Shown piece after piece: positions 47,015 through 56,639 of a stretch of 64,000 nt of DNA (position 1 is the stretch's first letter; every line of letters starts with the position of its first letter). A model generated the notes under the pieces. That model searched no databases, was not told the DNA's origin, and was given only the letters and a program-made list of their open reading frames with translations. A program made the position numbers and the translations under genes. Source of the DNA: JAWKIW01 sp041394145 (GTDB lineage: Bacteria; Actinomycetota; Acidimicrobiia; Acidimicrobiales; Acidimicrobilacustridaceae); NCBI GenBank assembly GCA_041394145.1, contig JAWKIW010000003.1:1-64000 (forward strand), read 5' to 3'.

Positions 47015-49700
47015 CTAGCCGCCGTACCAGCCGGCGTCGGCGATGACGTTGACGGTGCCAGGTTGTTGAACACCGAGATGGTGTTGCCGGTGCCGACCTT
47101 GGCCGCCGTCACGGCGTTGGCGATGAAGCCCCGGCCTTCCAGTTCAGGTTCGACGCCGTGGGCTGGGCGGCACCGGTGTTCCACACCGTGGCGAACGACT
47201 CGGCGGTGGTGGACGTGACCGTCACGTTGGCCAGCACCGCGGTCGCTCCGCCGGCACCGCGCTGTTGGTCGTGGTCGCCACCGTGCGGGTCGCGCCCGCC
47301 CCCACGGCGTGCTGTAGGCACCGACCTGCTCGAGCGCCGGCCGCGAGTCCTGGAGACCGCACCGGGTCCACCGGATGGAGCGCACGTCACCCGAGCCAGT
47401 CTTGAAGTAGCCGACCACATCCAAGATCACATGGAAAGCGGACCCGAGTTGTTGAACACCTGCACCTTGCCGTCGGTGCCGGCCTTGACCGTCACCGCGT
47501 TGGGGATCGTCACCCCACACGCTTCCAGTTCCAGGTTCGACGCCGTCGCTTGGTCGCCCCCTTGGGGTACACCGTCAAGAACGACTCCGCCGACGTGGAC
47601 GTCACGGTGGCGTTGAGCACCACCGCCTCCCGCGTCCGCCGGCACCCCACCCACACCGGCGACCTGGACCTCACGATCGATTTGCCCGCCCCACGGCGAC
47701 CAGCGGCCCCACCTGCTCCGGCGGCGGCCGCGGAGTCGAGGATCCGCGCCGGCGCCTGGGCGGTGAACCCCGCCCCGTACCGGACTGGTCGTAGCCGACC
47801 ACGTCGATGATCACGTTGGCCGACCCCGACGGGTTGAACACGTTCACCTTGCCGTCGGTGCCGACCTTGACCGTCACCGCATTGGGGATCGTCTGGCCCG
47901 CCACCCAGTTCAGGTTCGACGCCGTGGGCTGGGTCGCCCCCTTGGGCCACAGCGTCAAGCTCGCCGCCGTCGTACCGGTCACCGTCACGTTCAACGTCAC
48001 CGCCGTCGCCCCCGCCGGCACCCCACCGGCCCCGGCCACCGTCACCTCACGCACCGTGCCCGCCCCCCACGGCGTGCCGTACGGCCCCACCTGCTCCGGC
48101 GGCGGCCGGGAGTCGAGGATCCGCGTCGGCGCATCCAACGGATGGAACAGATCACCGGCCGGGCACTCGAGGACCAGCTCGAGGTCCGTCACCGGCGGCA
48201 GGATGGTGAGCACTGCGGACTCGGCGAACGGCTGCTCGGGGTCTCCCGGTGCGTGGCAGCCGGCCTTCGGCGGACCCGGTAGTAGCCGGCCGCGACGTCC
48301 CAACCAGCCGACCGTCGGCGTCGGCGCTGTCGGGGTTCGATGCGGTTCGACGGCGACATCAAGATGCTGCCGGCAGGAACCCCGGTGAACGGACCTGCGG
48401 GGCTGTCCGAAGCGAGGAGCGTCACGGTGGCAGCGGGAACGGGTACCCCCCATCGTGTCGACCACGACGCCGCTCGGGTCGATGTAGATGAAACGCGGTC
48501 GACCGGGATGCCGCCAGGGCAGACGAAGTGGTAGGCGAGCTCCGCTCCGCCGTGATGGGGGACCAGCAGGGGCACCGGCGGTGTAGACGCCCGAACCCGC
48601 AGGCGTCTCCACCATCGGCCCGCTGACCACATGGCCGTCCGGACAGCACCGTGAGCGTGAACGTCACCCGTCGCGTCCGGCACACCCGGTGGCGGTGAGG
48701 TGAGGTCATCCTCCCAGAAGACGGCGACGGTCCCACCCGCCTCGGAGGAGGGCTCGACCGCGCCGGCGGGTGGTGCCGGTGGCGCCGCTACCACGATGTC
48801 CACCCCGGACACCTGCTCGGAGGGCGCCACGTTGACCGGGCCGAGGTAGACGGGAGCGTTGGCGCCGGTGGTGACGGCCCGGAGGTCGTAGGGCTGGCCA
48901 GCAGGCCGCTCAGCCGTGGGTGCCGTCCCCCTCGCTCCGGCGTCTTCCGAACCCGTCTGCGGTGCAGGCCTCAGCCAGCACGCCGCCGAGGACGTTGCCC
49001 GGGTCCACGGCCCCCAGGTACACCGTGCCCGGGATGGTCGGCGCCTCGACGACGACCACCGTCGACGACCCCTGATCCTGGGCGATGACGATGATGGCGT
49101 CGGCGGTGGTCAGCGGATGGGCGGGCTCGCCGCCCGGACCCGTCACCGAGAGTCGGCGACCCAGCTCCCGCCGCCGTCCGCCGTGGGGGTCCTGGTGGCC
49201 AGGAACGGTCCGATGGTCACGACCGGGCTGCTACCGGGAGCGGCCGTGCCGGTCACGACGTCCCCGTCGTAGTCGACGTTCGTGACCGACAGCGGTTGGA
49301 CGACGATGCGTGGCCGACACGGAGGGATCGCCGATCACCCACAGCCGAGACCACATCGCCGGCCTTCATCATAGGGCGACGTCGTGAGCCCGAACTGCCC
49401 CGGACCACACGGTCCCGGCGGGCAGGGCTGCCCCACGACCGACGACGTCCCCGAGAAGTCGGGACTCGCCGGCGTGGCCGGATCATCGACCTCCACCGCC
49501 ACCGTCTCGCCATCAGGCCAGCCGGCGGAGCCGAAGACGCCTTCGGGAAGGATCACCTGCAGCTGGGGCTGGTCCTGTGGCTGGCCGACGCCCGACGTGC
49601 CCTGGGCGACGGACGCTCCGACCCAGCTCGCCGGCTGTCCGGCGGTCATCCCGGCGACGACCAGCGCCCCGACGACGAGAGCCAAGATCCGTGGCCTCAT
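47015..49700 (-). pseudogene. large secreted surface protein with three C-terminal DSR...GY domains, many frameshifts
   Basis: ATG 49700 with GGTGG upstream starts a signal peptide (MRPRILALVVGALVVAGMTA). The N-terminal ~500 residues form several beta-rich segments (DYDGDVVTGTAAPGSSPVVT, TIPGTVYLGAVDPGNVLGGV, TFTLTVLSDG-like). The C-terminal ~375 residues are three tandem ~125-residue domains beginning near 48139, 47745 and 47385. Each has RILDSR or FQDSR, EQVGxYGTPW, a GGVPAGATAVTLNVTVTGTT-like core, TASNLNW, NAVTVKVGTDGK and a final VIIDVVGY-like strand. At least eight frame changes. An ATG at 49727 is an alternative start. Ends just short of the convergent GntR gene. Confidence 0.72.
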
Positions 49701-49771
49701 GGCGACCACCTTCAACCGAGTTGGCATCGCGGCCCCTCGACCGCGTGACCTACCCGCACGTCACCCCACGA

Positions 49772-49794
49772 CGTTGGGGCAACCTCCCCCAACG
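49772..49794. other. inverted repeat upstream of the 49700 surface-protein gene
   Basis: CGTTGGGG (49772-49779) and CCCCAACG (49787-49794) are perfect eight-base arms around a seven-base loop. It lies 72 bases before the start of the minus-strand surface protein, in the 313-bp gap that precedes the plus-strand lipoprotein at 50014. Could be an operator or RNA hairpin; nothing decides it. Confidence 0.45.
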
Positions 49795-50013
49795 CGGATA
49801 GAGCCCTAGGACCCCCGCACGCAGGCGATGGTCACCCGCCCGCCACCCCAGCCGATCGTGGTCGGTCTCGCGTCGTTGCCGTGAACGAGGAAGCAGCCCA
49901 AATGACCCCACGTCCAGACAGTTCCGGTGAAGCAGCGACCTTCGACCCTGGCTCATCGTCTCTCCGAGGGGAACGCTCACCAGGAACGTGGCAGGCAGCG
50001 CGGGAGGCTGGCC

Positions 50014-50832
50014 ATGGACGGAGCTCGGGTGCGACGAGGCAGGGTGGCCGTCGCGGGCAGCATGGTCTTGCTGGTGTGGCTGCTGGCCGGCTGTGGAGGC
50101 ACCAAGGAGGAGGCCACGACGCCGCCCACGACCGCTGCGTCGGCGGCGCCCCAGGACTTCTCCGGCCCCGGCCCGTACGCGGCGGGGGTGACCCGGCTGG
50201 CCACCAGCAGCGGCCAGCCGGTCAACGTCTTCTACCCGGCGGACCGTGCGGCCATCCCGGCAAGCGCCGCGGCCTTCGTCTACCACCCCGAGGACACCCT
50301 CGGCCCGATCGCGTCGGTCCTGCCGCCAGGCATCGCCAGCGACGTGACGGTGCCCGACGCCTGGGTCGACGTGCCGGCCAGCACGAGCGGCCGCTTCCCC
50401 CTGGTGGTGTCCAGCCACGGGCGCGGCGGCACCCGGTTCAGCCAGAGCTCCCACTTCGCGCACCTCGCGTCCTGGGGCTTCGTCGTCGCCGCCGTCGAGC
50501 ACCCGAGCCGGGACCTGCAGGCCCGCCTGGGCCGCAAGGACGTGGGCACCAGCGACGTCGTCGCCGTCAACGAAGCGATCGCACTGCTCGACACGCAGAA
50601 CGGCAGCACCGGCCTGTCTCGAACCGGGCCCGACATCCAGCTGGCCGAGGACGGCTGCCTGCCCCCGGACACACCGGCCGAGCAGATCCAGGCGGTGTGG
50701 AACCACCTCGACACCGCGCAGCTGCGCTGGGCCTTCGGCATCGACCCCACAGTGGCCGAAGCCTCCTTGCAGCGCCCCTACCTCGACGCCACCTTCCCCG
50801 GCACCATCGCCGAGTACCAGGACGTGCCCTGA
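50014..50832 (+). CDS. lipoprotein with truncated alpha/beta-hydrolase-like fold
   Basis: 272 residues. GGGAGG lies six bases before ATG 50014. Signal peptide with lipobox (VLLVWLLAGCGG), a Thr/Ala linker, then a region like the N-terminal half of PAF-acetylhydrolase/dienelactone hydrolase proteins: VNVFYPADRAAIP, PLVVSSHGRGGTRFSQ (oxyanion region), ASWGFVVAAVEHPSRD. The expected GHSxGG nucleophile elbow and the later Asp and His do not appear before the stop. Either the protein is not a hydrolase or its catalytic half is lost. Convergent with the surface protein at 50885. Confidence 0.72.
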   Translation: MDGARVRRGRVAVAGSMVLLVWLLAGCGGTKEEATTPPTTAASAAPQDFSGPGPYAAGVTRLATSSGQPVNVFYPADRAAIPASAAAFVYHPEDTLGPIASVLPPGIASDVTVPDAWVDVPASTSGRFPLVVSSHGRGGTRFSQSSHFAHLASWGFVVAAVEHPSRDLQARLGRKDVGTSDVVAVNEAIALLDTQNGSTGLSRTGPDIQLAEDGCLPPDTPAEQIQAVWNHLDTAQLRWAFGIDPTVAEASLQRPYLDATFPGTIAEYQDVP

Positions 50833-50884
50833 CGGCGCCCACCGAGCGGGCGAGGGGGCTCCACCCGGCTCGCCCGGAGCGGTC

Positions 50885-51994
50885 TCACCGGAAGTAGCCG
50901 ATGACGTCGATGAAGAAGTCGGTGCTGGAGGTCGGCGGGACGTAGCAGTCGATGTGGGCGGTCGCGTCACAGGCCACGACGGTGGTGTTCGCGACGATGC
51001 TGCCCACCTGGAACCAGTTGATGGTCGACGTACCGGGTACGGCGGTGCCGGTCTTGAACGCGGCCAGGAACCCGGTGGTCGAGGTGTTGACGACGGAGAC
51101 GTTGGCCAGCACCCCGGTGGCGCCCACGGGCACGCCGCTGGCGTTGTTGGTGCAGTCCACGGTGCGCGACGCGCCGTTGGCCAGGGGGGTCTTGGGCCCG
51201 GTGACCGGGGGGTTGCCAGGACGCGAGTCGTAGACCCGAACCGGGCTGGACAGCAGGGTCAGCGCCCCCGCGGTGTTGGCCCCCGACACCCGGCGCCACG
51301 TCCCCGGGTTGCCATTGGCGGTGCACAACCACAGGTCCTCGTTGACGTCGAACACGACCTCGCCCTGGATGTGGAAGTCGGAGCGGGAGGGCGGGACGGG
51401 CAGGGAGGCGAGGCCCGTCAACCACAGCTGGGCTCGGGCGGCCGCCGCGTTGACCCTCGCCTCGACCCCGTAGCCGTCGTAGGCGGTTCCCACCACCCCC
51501 GACCCGGCACCCGAGGGGCAGACCCCGAACACGCCGCAGTTCTTCCCGGAGCCGTAGATGGCTCGACCCAACGCCGAGTAGTTCGACACCGTCACCGTGT
51601 CCGAGCTGTTGCTGTTGGAGGCGACGATGGCACCGCCGGTGTCGCTGATCGCCTGCACGGCGTAGCCGCCGATCCCGTTGGCGACCACCGCCGGGTTGCC
51701 GTCGAAGATGCCCTGGGCGGCCGCCGCCGGGGACGCCTGCCCCAGCGCCAGCGCCGTGCCACCCACCGCCGCTCCCGCCGCCACCGTGGCCGCCCTGGAG
51801 AGCAGGTGACGCCGATCCGTGGTCCCGTCCCACACCGCGGTTGGCGGCTCGTCGACCACCGGGTCACCGATGGGGGCGGTGCGCTCCAACGCGGCGAGAC
51901 GCTCCTCCTGGCGGCGGATCACGTCGTCCTGTCGCTCGATCACGGCCTGCAACGCCTCGACCTGTTCACGTAGCCCAGCGTCGTGATCACCCAT
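50885..51994 (-). CDS. coiled-coil / Tat-like surface protein with C-terminal DSR...GY domain
   Basis: 369 residues, intact. AGGAGGTGA precedes ATG 51994 with eight-base spacing. Order: a coiled coil (residues ~5-40, LREQVEALQAVIERQDDVIR), an acidic linker, then at ~60 DRRHLLSRAATVAAGAAVGG, a twin-arginine-like export segment ending in ASPAAAA. The mature part has a Gly/Asn-rich beta-helix-like stretch (GGYAVQAISDTGGAIVASNS), a section with PVPPSRSDFHIQGEVVFDVN, and a terminal domain with VYDSRPGNPPV, NNASGVPVGATGVLANVSVV and FFIDVIGYFR. A cytoplasmic coiled coil placed before the export signal is unusual. Confidence 0.78.
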   Translation of the reverse strand: MGDHDAGLREQVEALQAVIERQDDVIRRQEERLAALERTAPIGDPVVDEPPTAVWDGTTDRRHLLSRAATVAAGAAVGGTALALGQASPAAAAQGIFDGNPAVVANGIGGYAVQAISDTGGAIVASNSNSSDTVTVSNYSALGRAIYGSGKNCGVFGVCPSGAGSGVVGTAYDGYGVEARVNAAAARAQLWLTGLASLPVPPSRSDFHIQGEVVFDVNEDLWLCTANGNPGTWRRVSGANTAGALTLLSSPVRVYDSRPGNPPVTGPKTPLANGASRTVDCTNNASGVPVGATGVLANVSVVNTSTTGFLAAFKTGTAVPGTSTINWFQVGSIVANTTVVACDATAHIDCYVPPTSSTDFFIDVIGYFR

Positions 51995-52208
51995 GACGGT
52001 CACCTCCTGCCGACCACGCACCGAGTCGGTCGTCGACCAGGCGAGGGTCGCGCCCGGGGGCCGACGGCAGAAGGGCCGATGGTCCGTACGCCGGACCAGC
52101 CGACGTCGGACGCGGGTAGCGCCACGCCCGCGAGGAATCCGCGAGGTGGCGGTGCCACGGTGACCGTGGCCTCGCCGGGTGTCGGGTCCCGGAGATCGGA
52201 GGTGTCCC

Positions 52209-53470
52209 GTGAACAGCCGCGCACGCCGAGGGCCCCATCAGGCCGGGGACCGACGACCAGCGACGCTGCTTCGGCGCTCCTCGCCTCGTCGTCACGGCGA
52301 TCCTCTGCACATCGCTCCGTCGCTGCGTGCGGTGACAGGCGGCCCGCTGCCGACCGATCAGCCTCCGCCCCGTCGACAACGACGACGGCGCCGGCGAGCG
52401 CCGCGACGACCGGGCAGGATGCGACCCCCGGGACCACCCCGGGCGGGCAGCAGGCCGTGCCTCAACTCGTCGCCATCCTCGTCGCCGAACGGGACGAACC
52501 CGTACTCCTATGCCGTCGTCGGCGACGGACAGCTCTGGGTCGAGCGCCCGGGGTGGCCAGCGTGCGCCACGGGTGACCGCGTCGCGGGGTGACCGTGATG
52601 GCGCCTCGACCCGAACACGGGCGAGGCCGTCCAGTCGTTCACGGTCGACCCGTCGGCGTTCGGGTGCCGACTCGGCACCATCCAGACGAGCATCGCCGGG
52701 CCGGGGGTGGTGGGGATGCCGCTGCCGTTCGGGTCGGGGATCGACAGCGTGGTTCGCGGTGAACGAACCAGGCCGGACCTCGGTGGCTCGTCTCGTGGGC
52801 ATCGACGCCGCCGACGGCACCGTCGCGCGGACGGTCGACCTCCCCGCCGGCTCGTCTGGGTGGAGAAGGGGGGCGACAAGGCCTTCCCAGGCCCGTACCT
52901 CCCCGTTGTCCCGAGCGCGCCGGGCCGCCGGGCGTCAGCTGACCCACGTGGACTCGCAACCGGCATGGTCGACGAGGTCGTGTTGCGGGCCACGCCGGGC
53001 AGATCACGGCCCGGCGACAGGGTCCTCTACGTGCTGTTACCGTCGCCGAACGGCACCGGGCTCGACACCGTGGCCCGCCTCGACCCGACCACGCGGGAGC
53101 CCTCACCGAGCTGCGGGACCTGAACCTGCCGCTCACGCGTGGGCACCGGGCCGAGCGGCGTCTGGGTGGCGGCGGCGACGTCGCCGACCACGGTCGTGCG
53201 CATCGACCCCTTCACAGGGAGGCGCTCGCCACGCGACGCTGCCCGGCAGCGAACCCTCACCGGGGCGACCCACCCTCCTGGTCGGAGCACACGGTGTGCT
53301 CATCGACAACCCCAGACGGTGAACGGCTACGCCGGCGCGGCGCTGGTGGGTGGACGACACCGCCAAGGTGACCGGGTCTGGACGAGCTGAGCCCGGTCGT
53401 CGGCATCATCGACGACCACTTCATCGGGCTGACCGCCGACGGGGTGGTCGCGTCACCGGCCCCGAGCTGA
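52209..53470 (+). pseudogene. beta-propeller-like secreted lipoprotein, frameshifted
   Basis: GTG 52209 has GGAGG at 52198-52202. The start reads VNSRARRG, then a hydrophobic stretch and a lipobox-like SVAACGDRRPA in another frame, then a Ser/Thr linker. Propeller-like pieces follow in different frames: YAVVGDGQLWVERPG, LDPNTGEAVQSFTVDPSAFG, LVGIDAADGTVARTVDLPAG, FVWVEKGGDK-like, VLYVLLPSPNGTGLDTVARL. These resemble WD40/PQQ-like blades. At least six frame changes; the end is uncertain, taken near a stop at ~53470. Confidence 0.55.
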
Positions 53471-53576
53471 CGACGAGACCGGCGAGAAGCCAGGACGCCT
53501 TCCACCGAGGAGCATCGCCGCAGCGCCCTCGCCGAGAGCCGGGTCGGACGCGAGCGAAACGCGAGGTGGCTCCGTC

Positions 53577-53630
53577 ACCGTGACGTGCAGGGCGACGCAA
53601 CCCACCGTGACGTGCAGGGCGACGCAACCT
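53577..53630 (+). repeat. 27-bp tandem duplication
   Basis: Two adjacent 27-bp copies (53577-53603 and 53604-53630) differ only at the last base. Each contains GTGACGTGCAGGGCGACGC. It lies in the 230-bp gap between the propeller lipoprotein and the next lipoprotein, about 75 bases before that gene's start. Confidence 0.85.
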
Positions 53631-53704
53631 GGAAATCCCGCACCGATCAAGACCGGCGCCACGACCGGAAGCGCGATCGGGACCCCAGCGAGGAGGAGGT
53701 CGTC

Positions 53705-54400
53705 ATGCCTGCCTTCACCCATCGACGCCGCTGGTCCGCCGCCGTCGTCGCGGCCGTCCTCGCGTTGGCCTTGTCGGGCTGCACCATCGGGTACGTCTCC
53801 ATCCCGGCGGGCCACCAGCAGGTCGTGCTGGGATGCCCGCCCGGGGTGGACCTCGGCCCCGGGCACCTCGGCGCTCGCCCGAACATCTACTCGCCATACC
53901 GGTACTGGGTCATGCCGCCCCAGGTTGCCCGCTTGAGGTTCGCCGTCACCCGATCTTCATCGACCTGGCCGATCAGTGCGTTCTTCAGCTTCCCGGGGAC
54001 TGGACCCGGTTTCAACCTGAACATGTGGGACGGGACCGCGTCGAGGGGCGGCATTGCGATCGACATGCAGTACTTCAGCTCCCGGTCGATCGAGATCGTG
54101 CTGGCCATCCAGGCACCCAGCCCTCCACCACCCTGGGACTTCGACGTCGTGCTGGAAGCTGTGGATGCCAACGGCAACGACCTCGGGCTGAGCTGCAGCA
54201 TGACCGAAGCCCCGCTTCGCGGCACCAGCGGGCGACCGCCGACGACCAGGTGCTGGTCGGCGCGGTCCCGGGGCCTGTGGCGGGAGGAGTGCCACGGACC
54301 GCACCGTCGTCGCGCGGCGCAGGCTCGGCGCGCTTGCTGTCCGACATCTTCCCCTCGATCGCCGGCGAACCGCCGCCGACGCACCAGCCAGCCGTCGTAG
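53705..54400 (+). CDS. secreted lipoprotein of unknown function, C-terminus probably frameshifted
   Basis: ATG 53705 follows a GGAGG sequence. Signal peptide with clear lipobox (VLALALSGCTIGYVS). The next ~150 residues are a beta-rich domain (GFNLNMWDGTASRGGIAIDM, IEIVLAIQAPSPPPPWDFDV) without a recognised family. After about 54235 the coding character moves to another frame, where a Pro/Ala-rich tail with VVGLAAAAVVQPVAPVDPSH continues. The stop at 54400 is that of the first frame. Function unknown. Confidence 0.6.
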   Translation: MPAFTHRRRWSAAVVAAVLALALSGCTIGYVSIPAGHQQVVLGCPPGVDLGPGHLGARPNIYSPYRYWVMPPQVARLRFAVTRSSSTWPISAFFSFPGTGPGFNLNMWDGTASRGGIAIDMQYFSSRSIEIVLAIQAPSPPPPWDFDVVLEAVDANGNDLGLSCSMTEAPLRGTSGRPPTTRCWSARSRGLWREECHGPHRRRAAQARRACCPTSSPRSPANRRRRTSQPS

Positions 54401-54462
54401 GACTCGCCGCCGCCGCCGTCGTGCAGCCCGTCGCTCCGGTGGACCCCAGCCATGACCAGCGA

Positions 54463-54498
54463 CGAGGTGGGCCCGACCAACCGGTCGGACCCACCTCG
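54463..54498. terminator. long GC-rich inverted repeat, likely bidirectional terminator (copy 1)
   Basis: Arms 54463-54478 and 54483-54498 (16 bases, one mismatch) around an AACC loop. It lies between the plus-strand lipoprotein and the minus-strand small membrane protein. A related hairpin occupies the same relative place at 58875-58912. No U-run follows. Confidence 0.6.
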
Positions 54499-54520
54499 CT
54501 CGCACGCCGTCGAGCGACCA

Positions 54521-54832
54521 TCAGCCGTCGGCGGCGGCGGCCCGCCCGGCGGCCGGGTAGACTGCAATAGCAGCGCAGCGCCGCAGACAGGCGGCCGTGG
54601 CCAGCACGATAGCACGATGGCCACGGGCGCCAGGACTTCATCGTCGCGTTCGCGGTACCCGCCGCCACGCCGATCCCAGCCGAAGTAGCCCACGAGCCAG
54701 GGCAGGAAGTACAGGACGTTGGCCACGATCGATCCCGGCCGCTGCGGTAGCGGTCACGGCGCAGATCCGGGCCCAGCAGCAGGTCGTGGGTGAGCAGCGA
54801 GCGGTGGTTTTGGTGGTCTCGGCGGTGTTCAT
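54521..54832 (-). CDS. small membrane protein, copy 1 (frameshifted)
   Basis: About 103 residues when one base is added near 54790, 54730 and 54570. Start MNTAETTKTT, then SLLTHDLLLGPDLRRDRYRS, a hydrophobic segment VANVLYFLPWLVGYFGW, a charged loop, a second weak membrane segment (VLAPVAIVL) and a Gly/Ala tail ending at TGA 54521-54523. A GGGG-rich ribosome site lies upstream. No family recognised. Its 5' half is duplicated at 58921-59050. Confidence 0.55.
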
Positions 54833-54930
54833 GATGTCCCCCTCAGGAGCGGTCCGTGTTGACACCGACATCGAACCGCGAACCCCACCCCCACCGAATC
54901 CCCCACCGGTCGACACCTCGGGTACGACCA
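54705..54930. repeat. 226-bp direct duplication, left copy
   Basis: Near-identical to 58921-59146 in the same orientation, with scattered substitutions and small indels. It covers the 5' half of the small membrane protein gene and its upstream region. About 4.2 kb separates the copies. Confidence 0.85.
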
Positions 54931-55071
54931 AGTGCACGGTCGAGGCCGACACCGGCAGGAGGATCGGCGCGACGGCTCGCCTGCACCACGGTCGACGGCG
55001 CAGGACGCTCGCCCGGCTCATCGAGGAACGGCGCCGGATACGATCCGGACCCACGACGGCGGAGGTGCGGG

Positions 55072-56478
55072 ATGCGTTCGAACCCAGCTCGGGCGTGGAT
55101 CTCGGCGCTGGCTCTCGTCGCGGTGGTGGGCTGGACGGCGACGTCGGCCGCGCAACCGGGGGACACCACCGTGACCGGCGCGCCGCTGGCCCCGGGCTTC
55201 GCACCCGCGGTCGGCACCGTGACGGTCACCGGGACGGCCGGTGGTCCGCCGCACGGCGGCTTCACCCCTGCGGAGGCCGCCACGTTCTCCGGCGCCAAGG
55301 GCGGCCGCAAGGCGGTGCTCTATCGCCGCTCCGCACAGGACTCGGGGTGTGCCGTGCCACCGACCGCTCCCACCTGCAACGAGTCCTGGCTCTGGGACGG
55401 TGATGCTCGCACCTGGACCCAGGTTCCCAACACGATCACCAAGGCACGCCAGGGCCAGTCGGCGGCCGCCACGGCGAGCGGCCAGGAGGGCCTGGCGTGG
55501 ATCTACAGCGGCGGCTACCCACAGCCCGGGGACCCCGCGCCCTGGGACGAGGCCGACATGTACGTGCTCGGCGACGACCTGCAGTGGCGGGCCGCACCGT
55601 GCAGCCCGAGCTGTGCACCCAGGGCACGCGACGGCAGCGCGGGCGCAGCCAGCGCGACCGACTCGCTGCTGTTCGGTGGCGAATGGGCCGGCAGCGCCGA
55701 TCCGAGCGACGGCGCCCCGGACTTCGACGCGTCGGGCTTCAGCAACCAGGTGTGGCGGTGGAACGGGCAGGACTGGGACCTGCTGCCGGTGACCGGCACG
55801 CCCCCTGCACGCCGAGCAGCCAGCGCCTTCGGCTTCGACGGTCGCGACTACATCCTGTTCGGCGGGGCGCGCATCGACGTCGTCGACGACCCCAACGTCC
55901 CGGGCGGCAAGGGCGTGCAGTACACGACCTTCGCCGACACCTGGCGGCTCTCCAAGGCGGCGGGCGACGCGTGGTCCTGGTCGAAGGTCTGTGACCGGTG
56001 CGGCCCTCCGTTCCGGTTCCAGACCAACCTCCCGGGCCTGTACCGCGAGGGCACGGCCGACCGGGGAGCCGTCCTGACCGGAGGCTTCCAGTTCACCAAC
56101 GGCGCGGTCGTCCTCGGAGCAGGTGGCGGGCAGATGAGCGTGCTGTCCGACGTGTGGGTCTGGAACGGCCAGACGTGGACCGCCGCCGATCCGGGCCTCG
56201 CCCCCTGTCCGGTCGACCTCACCGGTCCGTCCACGCTCCCGCCGTGCGTGACCGATCCCGCCATCCCCTACACGCCGTTCGCAGCCCCGCTGCCCGGCAT
56301 CGGTGCCGCGGCGTGGACGGCCGGGTCGTGCACCGCCACGACGCCCGCTCCACGACCGGGCGCATCGGCCCAGCTCGTGTGCGAGCGCTCGACCACGCAG
56401 GTCCAGCTGGTGTCCCCACCCGCACCCGTCCCCGGGCCGACACCGCCGCCGACCGTCATCCCTCGCTTCACAGGGTGA
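55072..56478 (+). CDS. secreted Kelch-like repeat protein
   Basis: 468 residues, intact. GGAGG (55061-55065) lies six bases before ATG 55072. Signal peptide (WISALALVAVVGWTATSAAQ). The body has repeated Kelch/galactose-oxidase-like blades: ESWLWDGDARTWTQVPN, DSLLFGGEWAGSADP, VWRWNGQDWDLLPVTGTPPA, YILFGGARIDVV, DVWVWNGQTWTAAD. Paired cysteines (CAVPPTAPTC, CSPSCAP, CDRCG) suggest disulfides. The end is Pro-rich with no anchor. Probably a secreted or surface-bound binding protein. Confidence 0.8.
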   Translation: MRSNPARAWISALALVAVVGWTATSAAQPGDTTVTGAPLAPGFAPAVGTVTVTGTAGGPPHGGFTPAEAATFSGAKGGRKAVLYRRSAQDSGCAVPPTAPTCNESWLWDGDARTWTQVPNTITKARQGQSAAATASGQEGLAWIYSGGYPQPGDPAPWDEADMYVLGDDLQWRAAPCSPSCAPRARDGSAGAASATDSLLFGGEWAGSADPSDGAPDFDASGFSNQVWRWNGQDWDLLPVTGTPPARRAASAFGFDGRDYILFGGARIDVVDDPNVPGGKGVQYTTFADTWRLSKAAGDAWSWSKVCDRCGPPFRFQTNLPGLYREGTADRGAVLTGGFQFTNGAVVLGAGGGQMSVLSDVWVWNGQTWTAADPGLAPCPVDLTGPSTLPPCVTDPAIPYTPFAAPLPGIGAAAWTAGSCTATTPAPRPGASAQLVCERSTTQVQLVSPPAPVPGPTPPPTVIPRFTG

Positions 56479-56590
56479 CCACGACACCCTCTTGCGGCGG
56501 GCCGCGACCCTCAAGGATGTCCTCACGCCCGAGGTCGGGATGCTCCGCCCGGATCTCCGCGCCGGAAACGGGACAGGGCGACGTACCCTG
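56468..56590 (-). pseudogene. DUF433 antitoxin C-terminal remnant
   Basis: On the minus strand the frame ending at TGA 56468-56470 reads SGAEIRAEHPDLGREDILEG, which matches DEEILAEHPDLEREDIREAL of the intact DUF433 gene at 62627. The conserved N-terminal DUF433 core is not recognisable upstream. No toxin gene is nearby. A decayed antitoxin fragment overlapping the end of the Kelch gene by a few bases. Confidence 0.55.
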
Positions 56591-56639
56591 CGCAGCGATC
56601 GGCACTGCGCCCGGGTGCGGCCGGTGCCGGCTTGCGAGC

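Noticed and set aside
49881..50013. Small gene upstream of the lipoprotein at 50014
   Set aside because: Open frames here are short, lack a ribosome site and overlap the better supported start at 50014.
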